NCBI GenBank assembly: GCA_041394905.1
Contig: JAWKHJ010000002.1
Coordinates: 496,001 to 560,000 of the forward strand
Reading direction: 5' to 3'
Source of the DNA: RI-231 sp041394905
Lineage (GTDB): Bacteria; Acidobacteriota; Terriglobia; Bryobacterales; UBA6623
DNA length: 64,000 bases
Under the pieces are notes generated by a model. That model had not been told where the DNA came from. It saw only the letters and a list, made by a program, of their open reading frames with translations, and made no database searches. The position numbers were made by a program, and so were the translations under genes. Each line of letters begins with the position of its first letter. Within the stretch, counting starts at the first letter, position 1. This document shows positions 30,230-39,174 of this stretch, in pieces.

Positions 30230-31746
30230 ATGCGGAAGCTTGTGGTCGGCTTCCTTTGCAGCAGCGGCTCTGGTGATCAAGCGATGGCGAGCACGCAGAC
30301 AACCGCCGGTCTCTACGAGCGCTTCGAGGCCTCGGTCACAAACCCAAAAACCTACGACGATCCCTTCCGCGACGTCACGCTCGAAGCCGTCTTCCATGGC
30401 CCGGACGGGTCCGAAACGCCCTTCTGGGGCTTCCACGACGGCGGCCAGAAGTGGCGGCTGCGCTTCCTGCCATGGCACGAGGGCGAGTGGCGCTGGGAGG
30501 CTCAATTCTCTGACGGCACGCCTGGTGCTGAGGGGGCTTCGTCTGCGAGGGCGGCGACGCGCCGGGCAAGCTCGACCGCTACCCTTGGAACCCGATCTGG
30601 TTCGGCTACTCTTCCGGCGCGCCGGAGCTCGTGCGGGGTCTGCACCTGGGCGACCGCTTCTTCGCCCGCAATTGGCCTGACGCCGACCGCGCCAGGCTGC
30701 TCGACTGGGTGCAGGCGAACGGCTACAACCTGCTCTCGATCGCCAGCCACTACCTCAACCGCAACGAGCCGGGCCGCGGCCAAGGCTGGCAGACTCCGGA
30801 CCTGTGGCCGCTGAACCCAGCCGAATATCGCCGCATGGAGGCCGTGCTCGACGAGCTTGCCCGCCGCCACATCCTCGTATTTCCCTTCGCCGGCTTCTTC
30901 GGGCAGGATTCCGACTATCCGCGCGACCCGGCCGACCAGGAGCTTTACGTCCGCTACACGTTGGCGCGCCTGGGCGCCTATTGGAACGTCTTGTTCAATG
31001 TCGCGGGCCCCGAGCCCAACCTGCGAGGAGATAGACGCTGGATGAGTGATGACGAGGTCACGCGCTTGGGCCGCCTCATCGCCGGGCTCGACCCTTTTCG
31101 TCATCCGATCTCCGTCCACAACCGCACCGGCGACGACCCGTTTCGCGATGCCGATTGGACGACATACGGCGTGCTGCAAGGGCCGAAGACATCCGACCTC
31201 GCCAAGCTCAGCGCAGGTTTGCTCGAGAGCCATCACCCGGAGAAGCCTTTGATCGCGCAGGAGACGCTGTGGTCGGGCAACGTCAACCACATCCGCGCCC
31301 TCGGCGGTCGGGATTACTCGGACGACGAGCTGCGCCAAAACGCCATCGTGATCCAAATGTCCGCCGCGGCCATCGTCTTTGCCGACAACGACGGCAACTC
31401 CTCGACGGGATTCAGCGGCACGCTCGACCCGGACCAGGCAAAGCAGGGGCGTCACGACGTGTTGAGGCGCGTCTGGGATTTCTTTGAGACAACGGCCTTC
31501 TACCGCATGCAGCCGGCCCAGAATCTGGTCGACCGCGGGTTCTGTCTGGCGCAGCCCGGCCGTGAATATCTCGTCTACCTGCCCGAAGGCGGCGCGGTGG
31601 ACGTGGCCCTCGAAGACGGCCCCTATCGCGTTCTTTGGGTGAACGCGCGCGACGTGCAACAAGTACGCGAGGCCGGCTCCACGGCCGATGGAAAGCAATT
31701 GCGCGCTCCCGACGAGCAGGATTGGTTTTTGCGCCTGCTACCCTGA
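30230..31746 (+). CDS. DUF5060/DUF4038-type putative glycoside hydrolase (one frame break near 30535)
   Basis: The first 100 residues (LYERFEASVTNPKTYDDPFRD ... WHEGEWRWEA) form an Ig-like DUF5060 domain. After one restored G in the GGGGG run near 30533 the reading continues as GFVCEGGDAPGKLDRYPWN into a TIM-barrel-like region (GYNLLSIASHYLNRNEPG, HILVFPFAGFFGQDSDY, NVAGPEPNLR, HHPEKPLIAQETLWSG). The Glu residues in GPEPN and AQETLW are candidate catalytic acids. The C-terminal domain is a beta-sandwich (EYLVYLPEGGAVDVAL). There is no clear signal peptide in this frame. Probably acts on a plant or algal polysaccharide. Confidence 0.7.
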
Positions 31747-31753
31747 GATTTCC

Positions 31754-32134
31754 GTGTCCGCTAGCGCGCAAGACGGTCTGATCGTATTCGCCCACGGCTC
31801 GCGTATCGCAGAGGCGAACGACGCAGTGCGCCGCGTTGCGGAGCTGGCGGCGCGCGAGAGCGGCTTTCCGCTGTGGCATGAGGCGTTTCTCGAGCTCGCC
31901 CAGCCCACTTTGGCTGAGGCGGTACACGCGCTGGCCGCTCGCGGAGCGCGGCGCATTGTCGTCACGCCGTACTTTTTGGTGATGGGGATTCACCTGCAAA
32001 GAGATTTGCCGCTACTGCTCGACGAGGCGCGCGCCCAGACGCCTGGCGTCGAGCTGATTACGACGCCGCCGCTCGACGGCCATCCCGGTCTGGCACATAT
32101 CCTCTCCGAACGCGCCCGAGAAGCCGTACGATGA
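31754..32134 (+). CDS. cbiX: CbiX/SirB family chelatase
   Basis: About 126 residues from GTG 31754, the size of the short CbiX form. Motifs GLIVFAHGSRIAEAND (metal-binding His), EAFLELAQPTLAEAV and VVTPYFLVMGIHLQRDLP (second His) are diagnostic of sirohydrochlorin cobalto- or ferrochelatases, which insert metal in siroheme or cobalamin synthesis. Other tetrapyrrole genes are not nearby. It overlaps the next reductase gene by ATGA, so the two are translationally coupled. Confidence 0.85.
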   Translation: MSASAQDGLIVFAHGSRIAEANDAVRRVAELAARESGFPLWHEAFLELAQPTLAEAVHALAARGARRIVVTPYFLVMGIHLQRDLPLLLDEARAQTPGVELITTPPLDGHPGLAHILSERAREAVR

Positions 32135-32844
32135 GCTCCGCCGCCTCATTCCCCGTGCGGCTCGTGGAGCAGCGGCCGCTGGCGGACGACGTTTTGCACT
32201 TGGTCCTCGAAGCTCCTGAGAGCGAGCGCTTCGTCTTCACGCCGGGTCAGCACGTGCGGCTCTCGATCCCGCTCGGCGATTCCGAGCAGGACCGCTACTA
32301 CTCGATCGCCTCGCCGCCGGGCGCGCACAACCGCTTCGAGCTGTGCGTCGCGGCCGGCGAGGACCCAGGCGGCCAGGCGCTTCAGGCGCTCGAGCCTGGC
32401 GTGGAGATGCGCTGCTGGGGTCCGAGCGGCCGTTTCGCCTTGCGCGAGCCGCTCAGGGATTCGTTGTTCATCGCCACCGGGACCGGCGTGGCTCCGCTCC
32501 GTTCGATGATTCACTCGATCATGGCCGGCCCGCGCGGACGCGAGCAGCGTATCGCGTTGTTGCTCGGCGCGCGCACATCGGATCGGCTTTTCTATCGCGA
32601 GGAGATGGAGCAGCTTGCGAGCGAAGTCGACAGCTTCGATTTTTGGCCCACGCTCACCCGCGCCGACGGCGGCTGGGTGGGGCGCAAGGGCCGCGTCCTC
32701 ATCCATTTGGCCGACGCTCTTTCCGGCCGCCATAACGAAACGGACGTCTATCTCTGCGGCCAACCGGAGATGGTGACCGAGGTCAGCGAGCAACTTCTTG
32801 ACGCCGGACTCGACGAGGACGCCCTGTTTTTCGAAAAATACTAA
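32131..32844 (+). CDS. Ferredoxin-NADP reductase-like flavoprotein
   Basis: 237 residues. The FAD-binding motif is DRYYSIASPPG and the NAD(P)-binding motif GTGVAPLRSMIHSI; the C-terminal VYLCGQPEMVTEVSEQLLDAG and the terminal EKY fit the FNR superfamily. It lacks its own iron-sulfur domain, so it needs an electron-carrier partner. The overlap with cbiX suggests a role linked to siroheme-dependent or tetrapyrrole reactions, but this is inference. thrS begins 34 bp downstream. Confidence 0.85.
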   Translation: MSSAASFPVRLVEQRPLADDVLHLVLEAPESERFVFTPGQHVRLSIPLGDSEQDRYYSIASPPGAHNRFELCVAAGEDPGGQALQALEPGVEMRCWGPSGRFALREPLRDSLFIATGTGVAPLRSMIHSIMAGPRGREQRIALLLGARTSDRLFYREEMEQLASEVDSFDFWPTLTRADGGWVGRKGRVLIHLADALSGRHNETDVYLCGQPEMVTEVSEQLLDAGLDEDALFFEKY

Positions 32845-32881
32845 GAGAGGCCGCCGCGCTGCGGCGGATCCCCAACCCATG
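32843..32881 (+). promoter_or_regulatory. Hairpin between ribosome site and start codon of thrS
   Basis: GAGAGG (about 32845-32850) is followed at once by a 7-bp stem, CCGCCGC (32851-32857) and GCGGCGG (32861-32867), with a 3-nt loop. The ATG is at 32879. Folded, the hairpin brings GAGAGG within about 11 nt of the ATG; unfolded, the distance is 28 nt. Confidence 0.45.
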
Positions 32882-34810
32882 CTGAACGTTACCCTGCCCG
32901 ACGGCAGCGTCAAACAAGTCGAGAGCGGCGCAACCCCTCTCCAAATCGCGGAATCGATCAGCCCGCGTCTGGCTAAGGCTGCTCTGGTAGCTGAGCTCGA
33001 CGGCAAGCTCGTCGACCTGACCGAGCCCATCACGGCCGATGCGAAGCTGCGCCTGCTCACGGAGAAGGATCCCGAGGCTCTGGAAGTGTTCCGCCACTCG
33101 AGCGCGCACCTGCTCGCCGCGGCGACGCTCGAGCTCTACCCCGACACCAAGCTCGGCGTTGGGCCGCCCACCGACAACGGCTTCTTCTACGACATGCAGC
33201 GTGAACAGCCGTTCACGCCCGAGGACCTCGAGAAGATCGAGGCCAAGATGCAAGAGCTGGTCGACGCCGATCTGCCCAACCGCCGTGTCTGGATGGACCG
33301 TGACGAAGCGCTCGCGCTCTACCGCGCGCAGGGCGACACGATGAAGTGCGAGCTGATCTCGGAGAAGACCGACGACCCCAAGGTCTCGATCTACAAGACC
33401 GGCGACAAGTTCAACGACTTTTGCCGTGGCCCGCACATCCCCTCAATGGGCCGCATCAAGGCCTTCAAGCTGATGTCGGTTGCCGGCTCTTACTGGAAGG
33501 GCGACGAGAAGAACCAGCGGCTGCAGCGCGTCTACGGAACTTCGTTCTACTCCAAGAAGGAGCTCGACGCCTACCTCACCCAGCTAGAGGAAGCGAAGAA
33601 GCGCGATCACCGCAAGCTCGGCAAAGAGCTTGACCTGTTCAGCGTGCAGGACACCGCCGGCCCCGGCCTGATCTTCTGGCATCCCAAGGGCGGACTCATC
33701 CGCCGCACCATCGAGGACTGGCTGCGCGAGCAATACCTAAAGCGCGGCTACGGCCTGGTCTTCACTCCGCATGTGGCCAAGCGCGAGCTGTGGAAGATCT
33801 CCGGCCACGCAGACTTTTATTCGGACGACATGTTCAAGCCGATGGAGCTCGACGAAGTCGAGTACCAGCTCAAGCCGATGAACTGTCCGTTCCACATCCT
33901 CATTTACAAGGACAAGCTGCGCAGCTACCGCGACCTGCCGGTTCGGCTCGGCGAGCTCGGCACGGTCTACCGCTACGAGCGTTCAGGCGTGATGCACGGG
34001 CTGCTACGCGTGCGCGGCTTCACTCAAGACGACGCGCACATCTTCTGCACCCCCGAGCAGGTCAAGGACGAGGTCATCGGTTGCGTCGACTTCGCCATGG
34101 ACGTGCTCAAGACCTTCGGCTTCTCCCACTACGAAGTCGAGCTCTCGACTTGGGACGGCGGCGCGAGTGGCAAGTACGCCGGCGACCCCGAAGAGTGGGC
34201 GCTTGCGGAGAAGGGCTTGCAGGAAGCGCTCGCCGAACGCGGCATCGAGGCCAAGGTCATGCCGGACGAGGCGGCGTTCTACGGACCGAAGATCGACGTC
34301 AAGATGGTCGACGCCATCGGCCGCTCGTGGCAGCTCTCGACCGTGCAGTTCGACTTCAACCTGCCGCGGCGCTTCGAGCTCGAGTACGTGGCCGAGGACG
34401 GAGCCAAGCACCGGCCTTACATGGTGCACCGCGCGCTGCTCGGCTCGGTGGAGCGCTTTATGGGCGTGCTCATCGAGCACTATGCCGGCGCCTTCCCCAC
34501 TTGGCTTGCGCCCGTGCAGGTGAAGATCCTGCCCATCACCGACGCGCAAATGGACTACGCGCGCCGCGTGAAGGACACGCTCGAAGAAGCCGGCGTTCGC
34601 GTGGAGCTCGACGAGCGCAACGAGAAGATCGGCTACAAGATCCGCGAGGCGCAGCTCGAGAAGATCCCCTATATGCTGGTGATCGGCCAGAAAGAAGTCG
34701 AAGCCGACAAAGTCGCCGTTCGCGACCGCAAGAAGGGCGACCAGGGTGCGCAGGCGCTTGACGAGTTCCTGGCCCACGTACTGGAGGAGATCCGTACGAA
34801 GACGGACTGA
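32879..34810 (+). CDS. thrS: Threonyl-tRNA synthetase
   Basis: 643 residues, the full bacterial length. TGS domain at the N-terminus (MLNVTLPDGSVKQVESG). The editing domain carries HSSAHLLAAA and DFCRGPHIPSMG. The class II core has IFWHPKGGLIRRTIEDW (motif 1), the zinc ligands in MNCPFHILIYK, motif 2 RYERSGVMHGLLRVRGFTQ and motif 3 in MVHRALLGSVERFMGVLIEH. The anticodon-binding domain is at the end (VQVKILPITDAQMDYARRV). Editing residues are intact. The start ATG 32879 gives the correct TGS start. Confidence 0.96.
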   Translation: MLNVTLPDGSVKQVESGATPLQIAESISPRLAKAALVAELDGKLVDLTEPITADAKLRLLTEKDPEALEVFRHSSAHLLAAATLELYPDTKLGVGPPTDNGFFYDMQREQPFTPEDLEKIEAKMQELVDADLPNRRVWMDRDEALALYRAQGDTMKCELISEKTDDPKVSIYKTGDKFNDFCRGPHIPSMGRIKAFKLMSVAGSYWKGDEKNQRLQRVYGTSFYSKKELDAYLTQLEEAKKRDHRKLGKELDLFSVQDTAGPGLIFWHPKGGLIRRTIEDWLREQYLKRGYGLVFTPHVAKRELWKISGHADFYSDDMFKPMELDEVEYQLKPMNCPFHILIYKDKLRSYRDLPVRLGELGTVYRYERSGVMHGLLRVRGFTQDDAHIFCTPEQVKDEVIGCVDFAMDVLKTFGFSHYEVELSTWDGGASGKYAGDPEEWALAEKGLQEALAERGIEAKVMPDEAAFYGPKIDVKMVDAIGRSWQLSTVQFDFNLPRRFELEYVAEDGAKHRPYMVHRALLGSVERFMGVLIEHYAGAFPTWLAPVQVKILPITDAQMDYARRVKDTLEEAGVRVELDERNEKIGYKIREAQLEKIPYMLVIGQKEVEADKVAVRDRKKGDQGAQALDEFLAHVLEEIRTKTD

Positions 34811-34823
34811 CCGGTCCGGCTTC

Positions 34824-37067
34824 TTACTCGGCGCGTTCCACGTACCGGAACGGCGTGCTCAGCACGACGTTTTCGATCAACGTCCGCGCCCGGTAGCCGT
34901 CTTCGGCCAGGGCATCTGCGATGCGTTGCACGGTGCAGTGGTCGCCGTCGTCCAAGCCCCGCCCCAGTGCATAGCCGAGCGTCTTGCCGGTCAAATGGCG
35001 GATGAATTCGTCTTTTTTGCCAAGTAGCACTTGGCGCAGCTCAGCCGGCCCGTCGAAGCGCTCGCCCGAGGGCAGCACTCCCGCGGCATCGATCGGCTTG
35101 CCGTTGTCCTGCTCTCGCCAGCGCCCCAGCCAGTCGAAGTTCTCGAGCCCGAACCCGATCGGGTCGATCAAGTCGTGACAGGCCGCGCAAGACGGATTCT
35201 CGCGGTGCTGGCTCAGCTTCTCGCGGATGGTCATCTTGGCGTTCTTGTTGGCCTCGGTTTCGAGCGGCGGCACGTCCGGCGGCGGCGAGGGAACGGGCGT
35301 CCCGAGTAAAGCCTCGAGCACCCAAGCGCCCCGCAGCACCGGGCTGTTCTGCTGGAAGTGCGACGTCATCGCCAGAACCGCGCCCAGTCCCAGCACTCCT
35401 CCGCGGCGGTCCGATGTCCACTCCACCTTGCGGAAGCCGTCGCCCCGGACCTCCACCTCATCCTCGATCTCGTAAAACTTCGCCAGGCGCTCCGTCAAAA
35501 AACCGTAGTCGGAATCGAGCAAGTCGAGCAGGCTGCGGTTCTCGCCCAGGATGTGCTGGAACAGCAGCACCGGCTCCTCACGCATGTCCCGCGCCACCTC
35601 CGGCGTATAGAAATGCTGTACGGCGTTCACCGTCGGCGCCACGCGGCCGCCCACGTCCTTTGTGCCAAACCACTGGCCGATGAAGGTCGTCGCGAACACG
35701 CGCGAACGCGGGTCGTCGAGCAGTCGCCGAACCTGCTCCCGCAAAACATCCTCGTCTTGCAGCTTTCCCTGCGCGGCCAGTTGCAGCAATTCCTCGTCCG
35801 GCATCGTCGACCACAAGAAATACGACAATCGCGTCGCTAACTCGTAATCCGACAGCGGCTGCACGCCCGCCTGCTCGGGGGCCCTTTCCACGCGAAACAA
35901 GAAATCCGGCGAGACCAGCACGCCCTTGAGCGCCAGCTTCACACTCTCGACGTACGGGTCGCCGCGCTCGGCCCCACGGTCGTAAAGCTTCATGTAGCGC
36001 TCGATCTCGTCATCCGAGACCGGCCTGCGAAACGCCTTCGGTACGAAGCGCTCGAGCAGGACGCGCGCCGCCTTGCGCGGCTGCAACTGCGGCTCGCCCG
36101 GATCGATGCCGAACAGCCGGTAATGCACGGCCCGCTTCTCCGCGCTTACCTCCTGCGCCGCTTGCACGATCTCCAAGCTGTGCAACTCCACTGGCGGCTG
36201 CTCGCCCGCCACAACCGCCACCGTGTGGACGCCCCGTGCCAAATGCACCGAAGCCGACCGCGTCGTCACTCCCTTGTTCGGGTCGCGCGGAAACGCGAGC
36301 GTGCTGACCTCGATTCCATCCAGCATCAGCGTTGCTGATAATGCATGTTCGGCCGAGCGTTCGAGCGTGACTTTCACCTCATAGTCGTCGTCCACGTAGA
36401 CCGGAACCTGCGCGGCGGCCTCTTCGCCGGGCTGCATGCGCACCGGCTTGTCCTTCTCCGGCTGGCGGCCCGGCAGCATCTCGCGCGCCCCATAGAGTCT
36501 CTGCAGCGGAGGCGAAACGATCGTACGGTCCAGAATCTGCTGGGCCGCCTCCATGTAGCGCTCCATCAGCAGTGGCGGCAGGTAGAGCGTTTCCGCGTTC
36601 GTGTCGAAGCCCTCGCCTCCGGAGCCGTCCGCAGGAAACACTTCTTCGACGGCCAGGTCGACACCCAGCAAGTCCCGAATCGTGTTGCGATACTCACGCC
36701 GGTTCAGCCGCCGCAACGTCACCGCGCCGGCGTAGTCGCCTAGCGAACAGGCCGTATCCCGCAGCTCTTGCTCAATCCAGGTCGAGATCCGGAAGCGATC
36801 CTCCTCGCTCAGCTTCGACGCAGCCGGAGGCATCGTGCGGTTGCGCAGTTGCGAGGCGACGTTGTGCCAAAGCTTGCGCTCGCCCGCAACGTCGGCCGCA
36901 CTCTGCGCTCTTAAGAACCCGACGTGATTGTTCGGGTTCTGCGGATCGTGGCACGCCGCACAATGCTCTTCCAGCGCCGGCCGGATCGACTCCGCGAACT
37001 CCTCCTTCGGCGCGGCGTACAGTGCGCCGGCAACCACGAATCCAACAATCAGAAAGCGAATCCGCAT
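34824..37067 (-). CDS. DUF1587/DUF1592/DUF1588/DUF1585 family cytochrome c-like protein
   Basis: 747 residues. Signal peptide at the N-terminus (MRIRFLIVGFVVAGALYA), then a heme-binding CAACHDPQNPN. DUF1587 is seen in LRRLNRREYRNTIRDLLGVD, and DUF1592 in YELATRLSYFLWSTMPDEEL. DUF1588 is seen in GVLGLGAVLAMTSHFQQNSP, and DUF1585 with a second heme motif SCAACHDLIDPIGFGLENFD. This multi-domain protein is frequent in Planctomycetes and Acidobacteria; its role in polymer or sulfated-glycan breakdown is only suspected. It is convergent with thrS and divergent from cytochrome P460. Confidence 0.88.
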   Translation of the reverse strand: MRIRFLIVGFVVAGALYAAPKEEFAESIRPALEEHCAACHDPQNPNNHVGFLRAQSAADVAGERKLWHNVASQLRNRTMPPAASKLSEEDRFRISTWIEQELRDTACSLGDYAGAVTLRRLNRREYRNTIRDLLGVDLAVEEVFPADGSGGEGFDTNAETLYLPPLLMERYMEAAQQILDRTIVSPPLQRLYGAREMLPGRQPEKDKPVRMQPGEEAAAQVPVYVDDDYEVKVTLERSAEHALSATLMLDGIEVSTLAFPRDPNKGVTTRSASVHLARGVHTVAVVAGEQPPVELHSLEIVQAAQEVSAEKRAVHYRLFGIDPGEPQLQPRKAARVLLERFVPKAFRRPVSDDEIERYMKLYDRGAERGDPYVESVKLALKGVLVSPDFLFRVERAPEQAGVQPLSDYELATRLSYFLWSTMPDEELLQLAAQGKLQDEDVLREQVRRLLDDPRSRVFATTFIGQWFGTKDVGGRVAPTVNAVQHFYTPEVARDMREEPVLLFQHILGENRSLLDLLDSDYGFLTERLAKFYEIEDEVEVRGDGFRKVEWTSDRRGGVLGLGAVLAMTSHFQQNSPVLRGAWVLEALLGTPVPSPPPDVPPLETEANKNAKMTIREKLSQHRENPSCAACHDLIDPIGFGLENFDWLGRWREQDNGKPIDAAGVLPSGERFDGPAELRQVLLGKKDEFIRHLTGKTLGYALGRGLDDGDHCTVQRIADALAEDGYRARTLIENVVLSTPFRYVERAE

Positions 37068-37128
37068 CGAAGTCCCAGATCAGCGTACGCGACCGCCGTC
37101 GCTCGGTCAACGGCGTTATCCTAATCCC

Positions 37129-37656
37129 ATGCGCTTCGCGCTCCTGCTCTTTTTCACTCTCCCGCTCGCGGCCCAAAAGCCGCAGTACGCCCCATCCGGC
37201 GAGTTGCTCATCCCAGAGAACTACCGCGAATGGATCTTCGTCGGCGCATCGCTCGGCATGGGCTACACCGAGCCAGAGGGCGCCGTCGCCCAGCCCGAGA
37301 CCGTCAAAGGCAACTTCCACCACGTCTACCTCTCGCCCGACGCCTACGCGCAGTTCAAGAAGACCGGGACGTTCCCCGAGCAGGCAATCCTGATGATGGA
37401 AGTCTACGCCCCAGCCTCCAAGGAATCGATCAACAAGCAAGGGCGTTTCTCCGGCGAGTTCCTGCGCGTCGAGGCCGCCGTCAAAGACGCCAAACGCTTC
37501 CCGGAAGGCTGGCGCTACTTCGACTTCGGCGGCCCCGAGCCGAAGAAGACATCGACGCCGTTTGCGAAAGACCGCTGCTGGTCCTGCCACAACGAGCATG
37601 GCCAGACGGACAACGTCTTCACGCAGTTCTACCCCAAGCTCCGCAAAAGCGAATGA
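37129..37656 (+). CDS. Cytochrome P460 family protein
   Basis: 175 residues with a signal peptide (MRFALLLFFTLPLAAQ). The C-terminus has a single heme-c site CWSCHNEHGQTDNVFTQFYP, and the preceding REWIFVGASLGMGY and NFHHVYLSPDAYAQFKKTG match the cytochrome P460 fold. Classical P460 enzymes oxidise hydroxylamine through a Lys-heme crosslink; K at FKKTG is a possible crosslink residue but cannot be assigned. Many environmental homologues have unknown roles. It overlaps the next gene by ATGA. Confidence 0.75.
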   Translation: MRFALLLFFTLPLAAQKPQYAPSGELLIPENYREWIFVGASLGMGYTEPEGAVAQPETVKGNFHHVYLSPDAYAQFKKTGTFPEQAILMMEVYAPASKESINKQGRFSGEFLRVEAAVKDAKRFPEGWRYFDFGGPEPKKTSTPFAKDRCWSCHNEHGQTDNVFTQFYPKLRKSE

Positions 37657-38622
37657 GCTTTTCGCTAAGCGCCGACTCCGCGAGGGAATACCTCGCGCAG
37701 CGCGGCATCCAGGTTCAATCGGCCCGCGAGCTCGGCGGCGGCGTTTCGAACACCGTGATTTGGGTCGAAACCGTTGATTCAGACCCGTTTATCCTCAAAC
37801 AGGCATTGCCGCAGCTGCGCGTCCAAGACGAGTGGCTCGCCGAGCGCAGCCGCATCTTTCGCGAGCGCGACGGACTGATCGACGTGGCGCGCCTGCTGCC
37901 GGCGGGCTGCGCCCGAGATCCTATGGAGCGACGACGAAAACTTCCTCTACGCCATGGAGGCCGTCTCGCCTGCTGTTTCCTGGAAGGAGCGCTTGCTTGC
38001 CGGAGACTTGAACCCGGCCTGCGCCCGCACCGCCGGTCAGGCCCTCGGCATGACCATCGCCGGTTCCTGGCAAGATCCCGACTTCGAAGCACGCTACGGC
38101 GACCAGCGCCCCTTCGATCAGCTTCGTACCGACCCCTACTACCGCACCATCGCGCGGCGCCACCCCGCGATCGCACAACAGGTCTACGATTGGATCGCTC
38201 AGATCGAGCCCTTGCGCCTGGCGCTGACCCACGGCGACTGGAGCCCCAAGAACATGCTCGTGCGCGGCGACGGGCTGGTTTTCATCGACTATGAGTGCAT
38301 CCACTTCGGCGATCCGTCGTACGACATCGCCTTTTGCCTGAATCACCTCTGCCTCAAGGGGTTCCACATGCCGCAGCATGCGACAGCGCTCCACGATCTC
38401 GCCCGCACGTTCCTCGCTGCGACGCTCGCAGCGGCGCCCTATGAGGACTGGAAGCGCGCGCGGCTCGCCACCTAGCCTTCCTGATGCTCGCCCGCGTCGA
38501 TGGCAAATCCCCGCCGAGTATCTCGACGAGCCGACCCGCAATCGCGTCCGCCAAACCGCACTCCGTCTCATCGAAGAACGCCCCACGACAATCGAGCGCA
38601 GCTCGCGTATTGCATCGTCTAA
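37653..38622 (+). CDS. Aminoglycoside phosphotransferase (APH)-fold protein, frame-broken
   Basis: Starts MSFSLSADSAREYLAQRG at the ATGA overlap and runs to about 37910. It resumes in the next frame with ENFLYAMEAVSPAVSWKERL. The APH active site is clear: LALTHGDWSPKNMLVRGD (catalytic Asp and Asn) and VFIDYECIHFGDPSYDIAF (metal Asp). After 38472 the frame breaks twice more (TLAFLMLARVDGK, then EYLDEPTRNRVRQTALRLI). The stop is uncertain, about 38622, just before a terminator. The first break fits an extra C and the later two a missing C or G. Fold members include methylthioribose and homoserine-type kinases; the substrate is unknown. Confidence 0.65.
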
Positions 38623-38627
38623 TCGAG

Positions 38628-38650
38628 CCCTGGCAGCAATGCCAGGGTTT
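38628..38650 (+). terminator. Hairpin with GCAA tetraloop
   Basis: CCCTGGCA (38628-38635) pairs perfectly with TGCCAGGG (38640-38647) around a GCAA tetraloop, followed by TTT. Lies between the APH-fold gene and the VOC gene. Confidence 0.6.
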
Positions 38651-38698
38651 AACGCCACAATCAACCTGACGCCTGCTCAGGCTACACTCTTCCTCGCC

Positions 38699-39151
38699 AT
38701 GAAGCTTGCCGTCTCGCAACGCCCCTTCGTCGACATTGGGATCGTCTGCAGCCACTTCGATGAGTCCCTGCGCTTCTACCGTGACCTGCTCGGCCTGTCC
38801 GTCGTCCTCGACATCCAGATTCCCGCCTCGGTCGCCGTTGGCGCCAAGCTCGCGCCGCGCCCGTTCCGGCAAGTCCGCCTCAAAGCAGGTGAAACCCTCA
38901 TCAAGTTGATGGAGATCGAAGACCCGCCCGCGCGCCGCACCGCCGACTTCGCCGCCGGAGTCCGTTGGCTCACGTTCTTCGTGGAAGACGCGTGGGCCTC
39001 CTACCGTGAGCTCTCAGCAAAGGGCGTCGAGTTTCTGGCCGAGCCGGTCGTTGCGCCGGACGCAGATGGCGTTGTTTGCGCGCTCGACCCGGACGGCATC
39101 CTCGTCGAGCTTGTCCAAATCAAACCGGACTTCGCTCCGGACGGCGCCTGA
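38699..39151 (+). CDS. VOC (glyoxalase/bleomycin resistance fold) protein
   Basis: 150 residues from ATG 38699 (MKLAVSQRPFVDIGIVCSHF). Two beta-alpha-beta-beta-beta modules: SHFDESLRFYRDLLGLSVVLD and LTFFVEDAWASYRELSAKGV. The end DPDGILVELVQI carries the usual metal-binding Glu, and the start of the second module shows VRWLTFFVED. VOC proteins bind divalent metal and act on varied small molecules; no substrate can be inferred. It lies convergent with the GntP permease. Confidence 0.8.
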   Translation: MKLAVSQRPFVDIGIVCSHFDESLRFYRDLLGLSVVLDIQIPASVAVGAKLAPRPFRQVRLKAGETLIKLMEIEDPPARRTADFAAGVRWLTFFVEDAWASYRELSAKGVEFLAEPVVAPDADGVVCALDPDGILVELVQIKPDFAPDGA

Positions 39152-39174
39152 TTGCTAACGCCGACGACGCGTCG

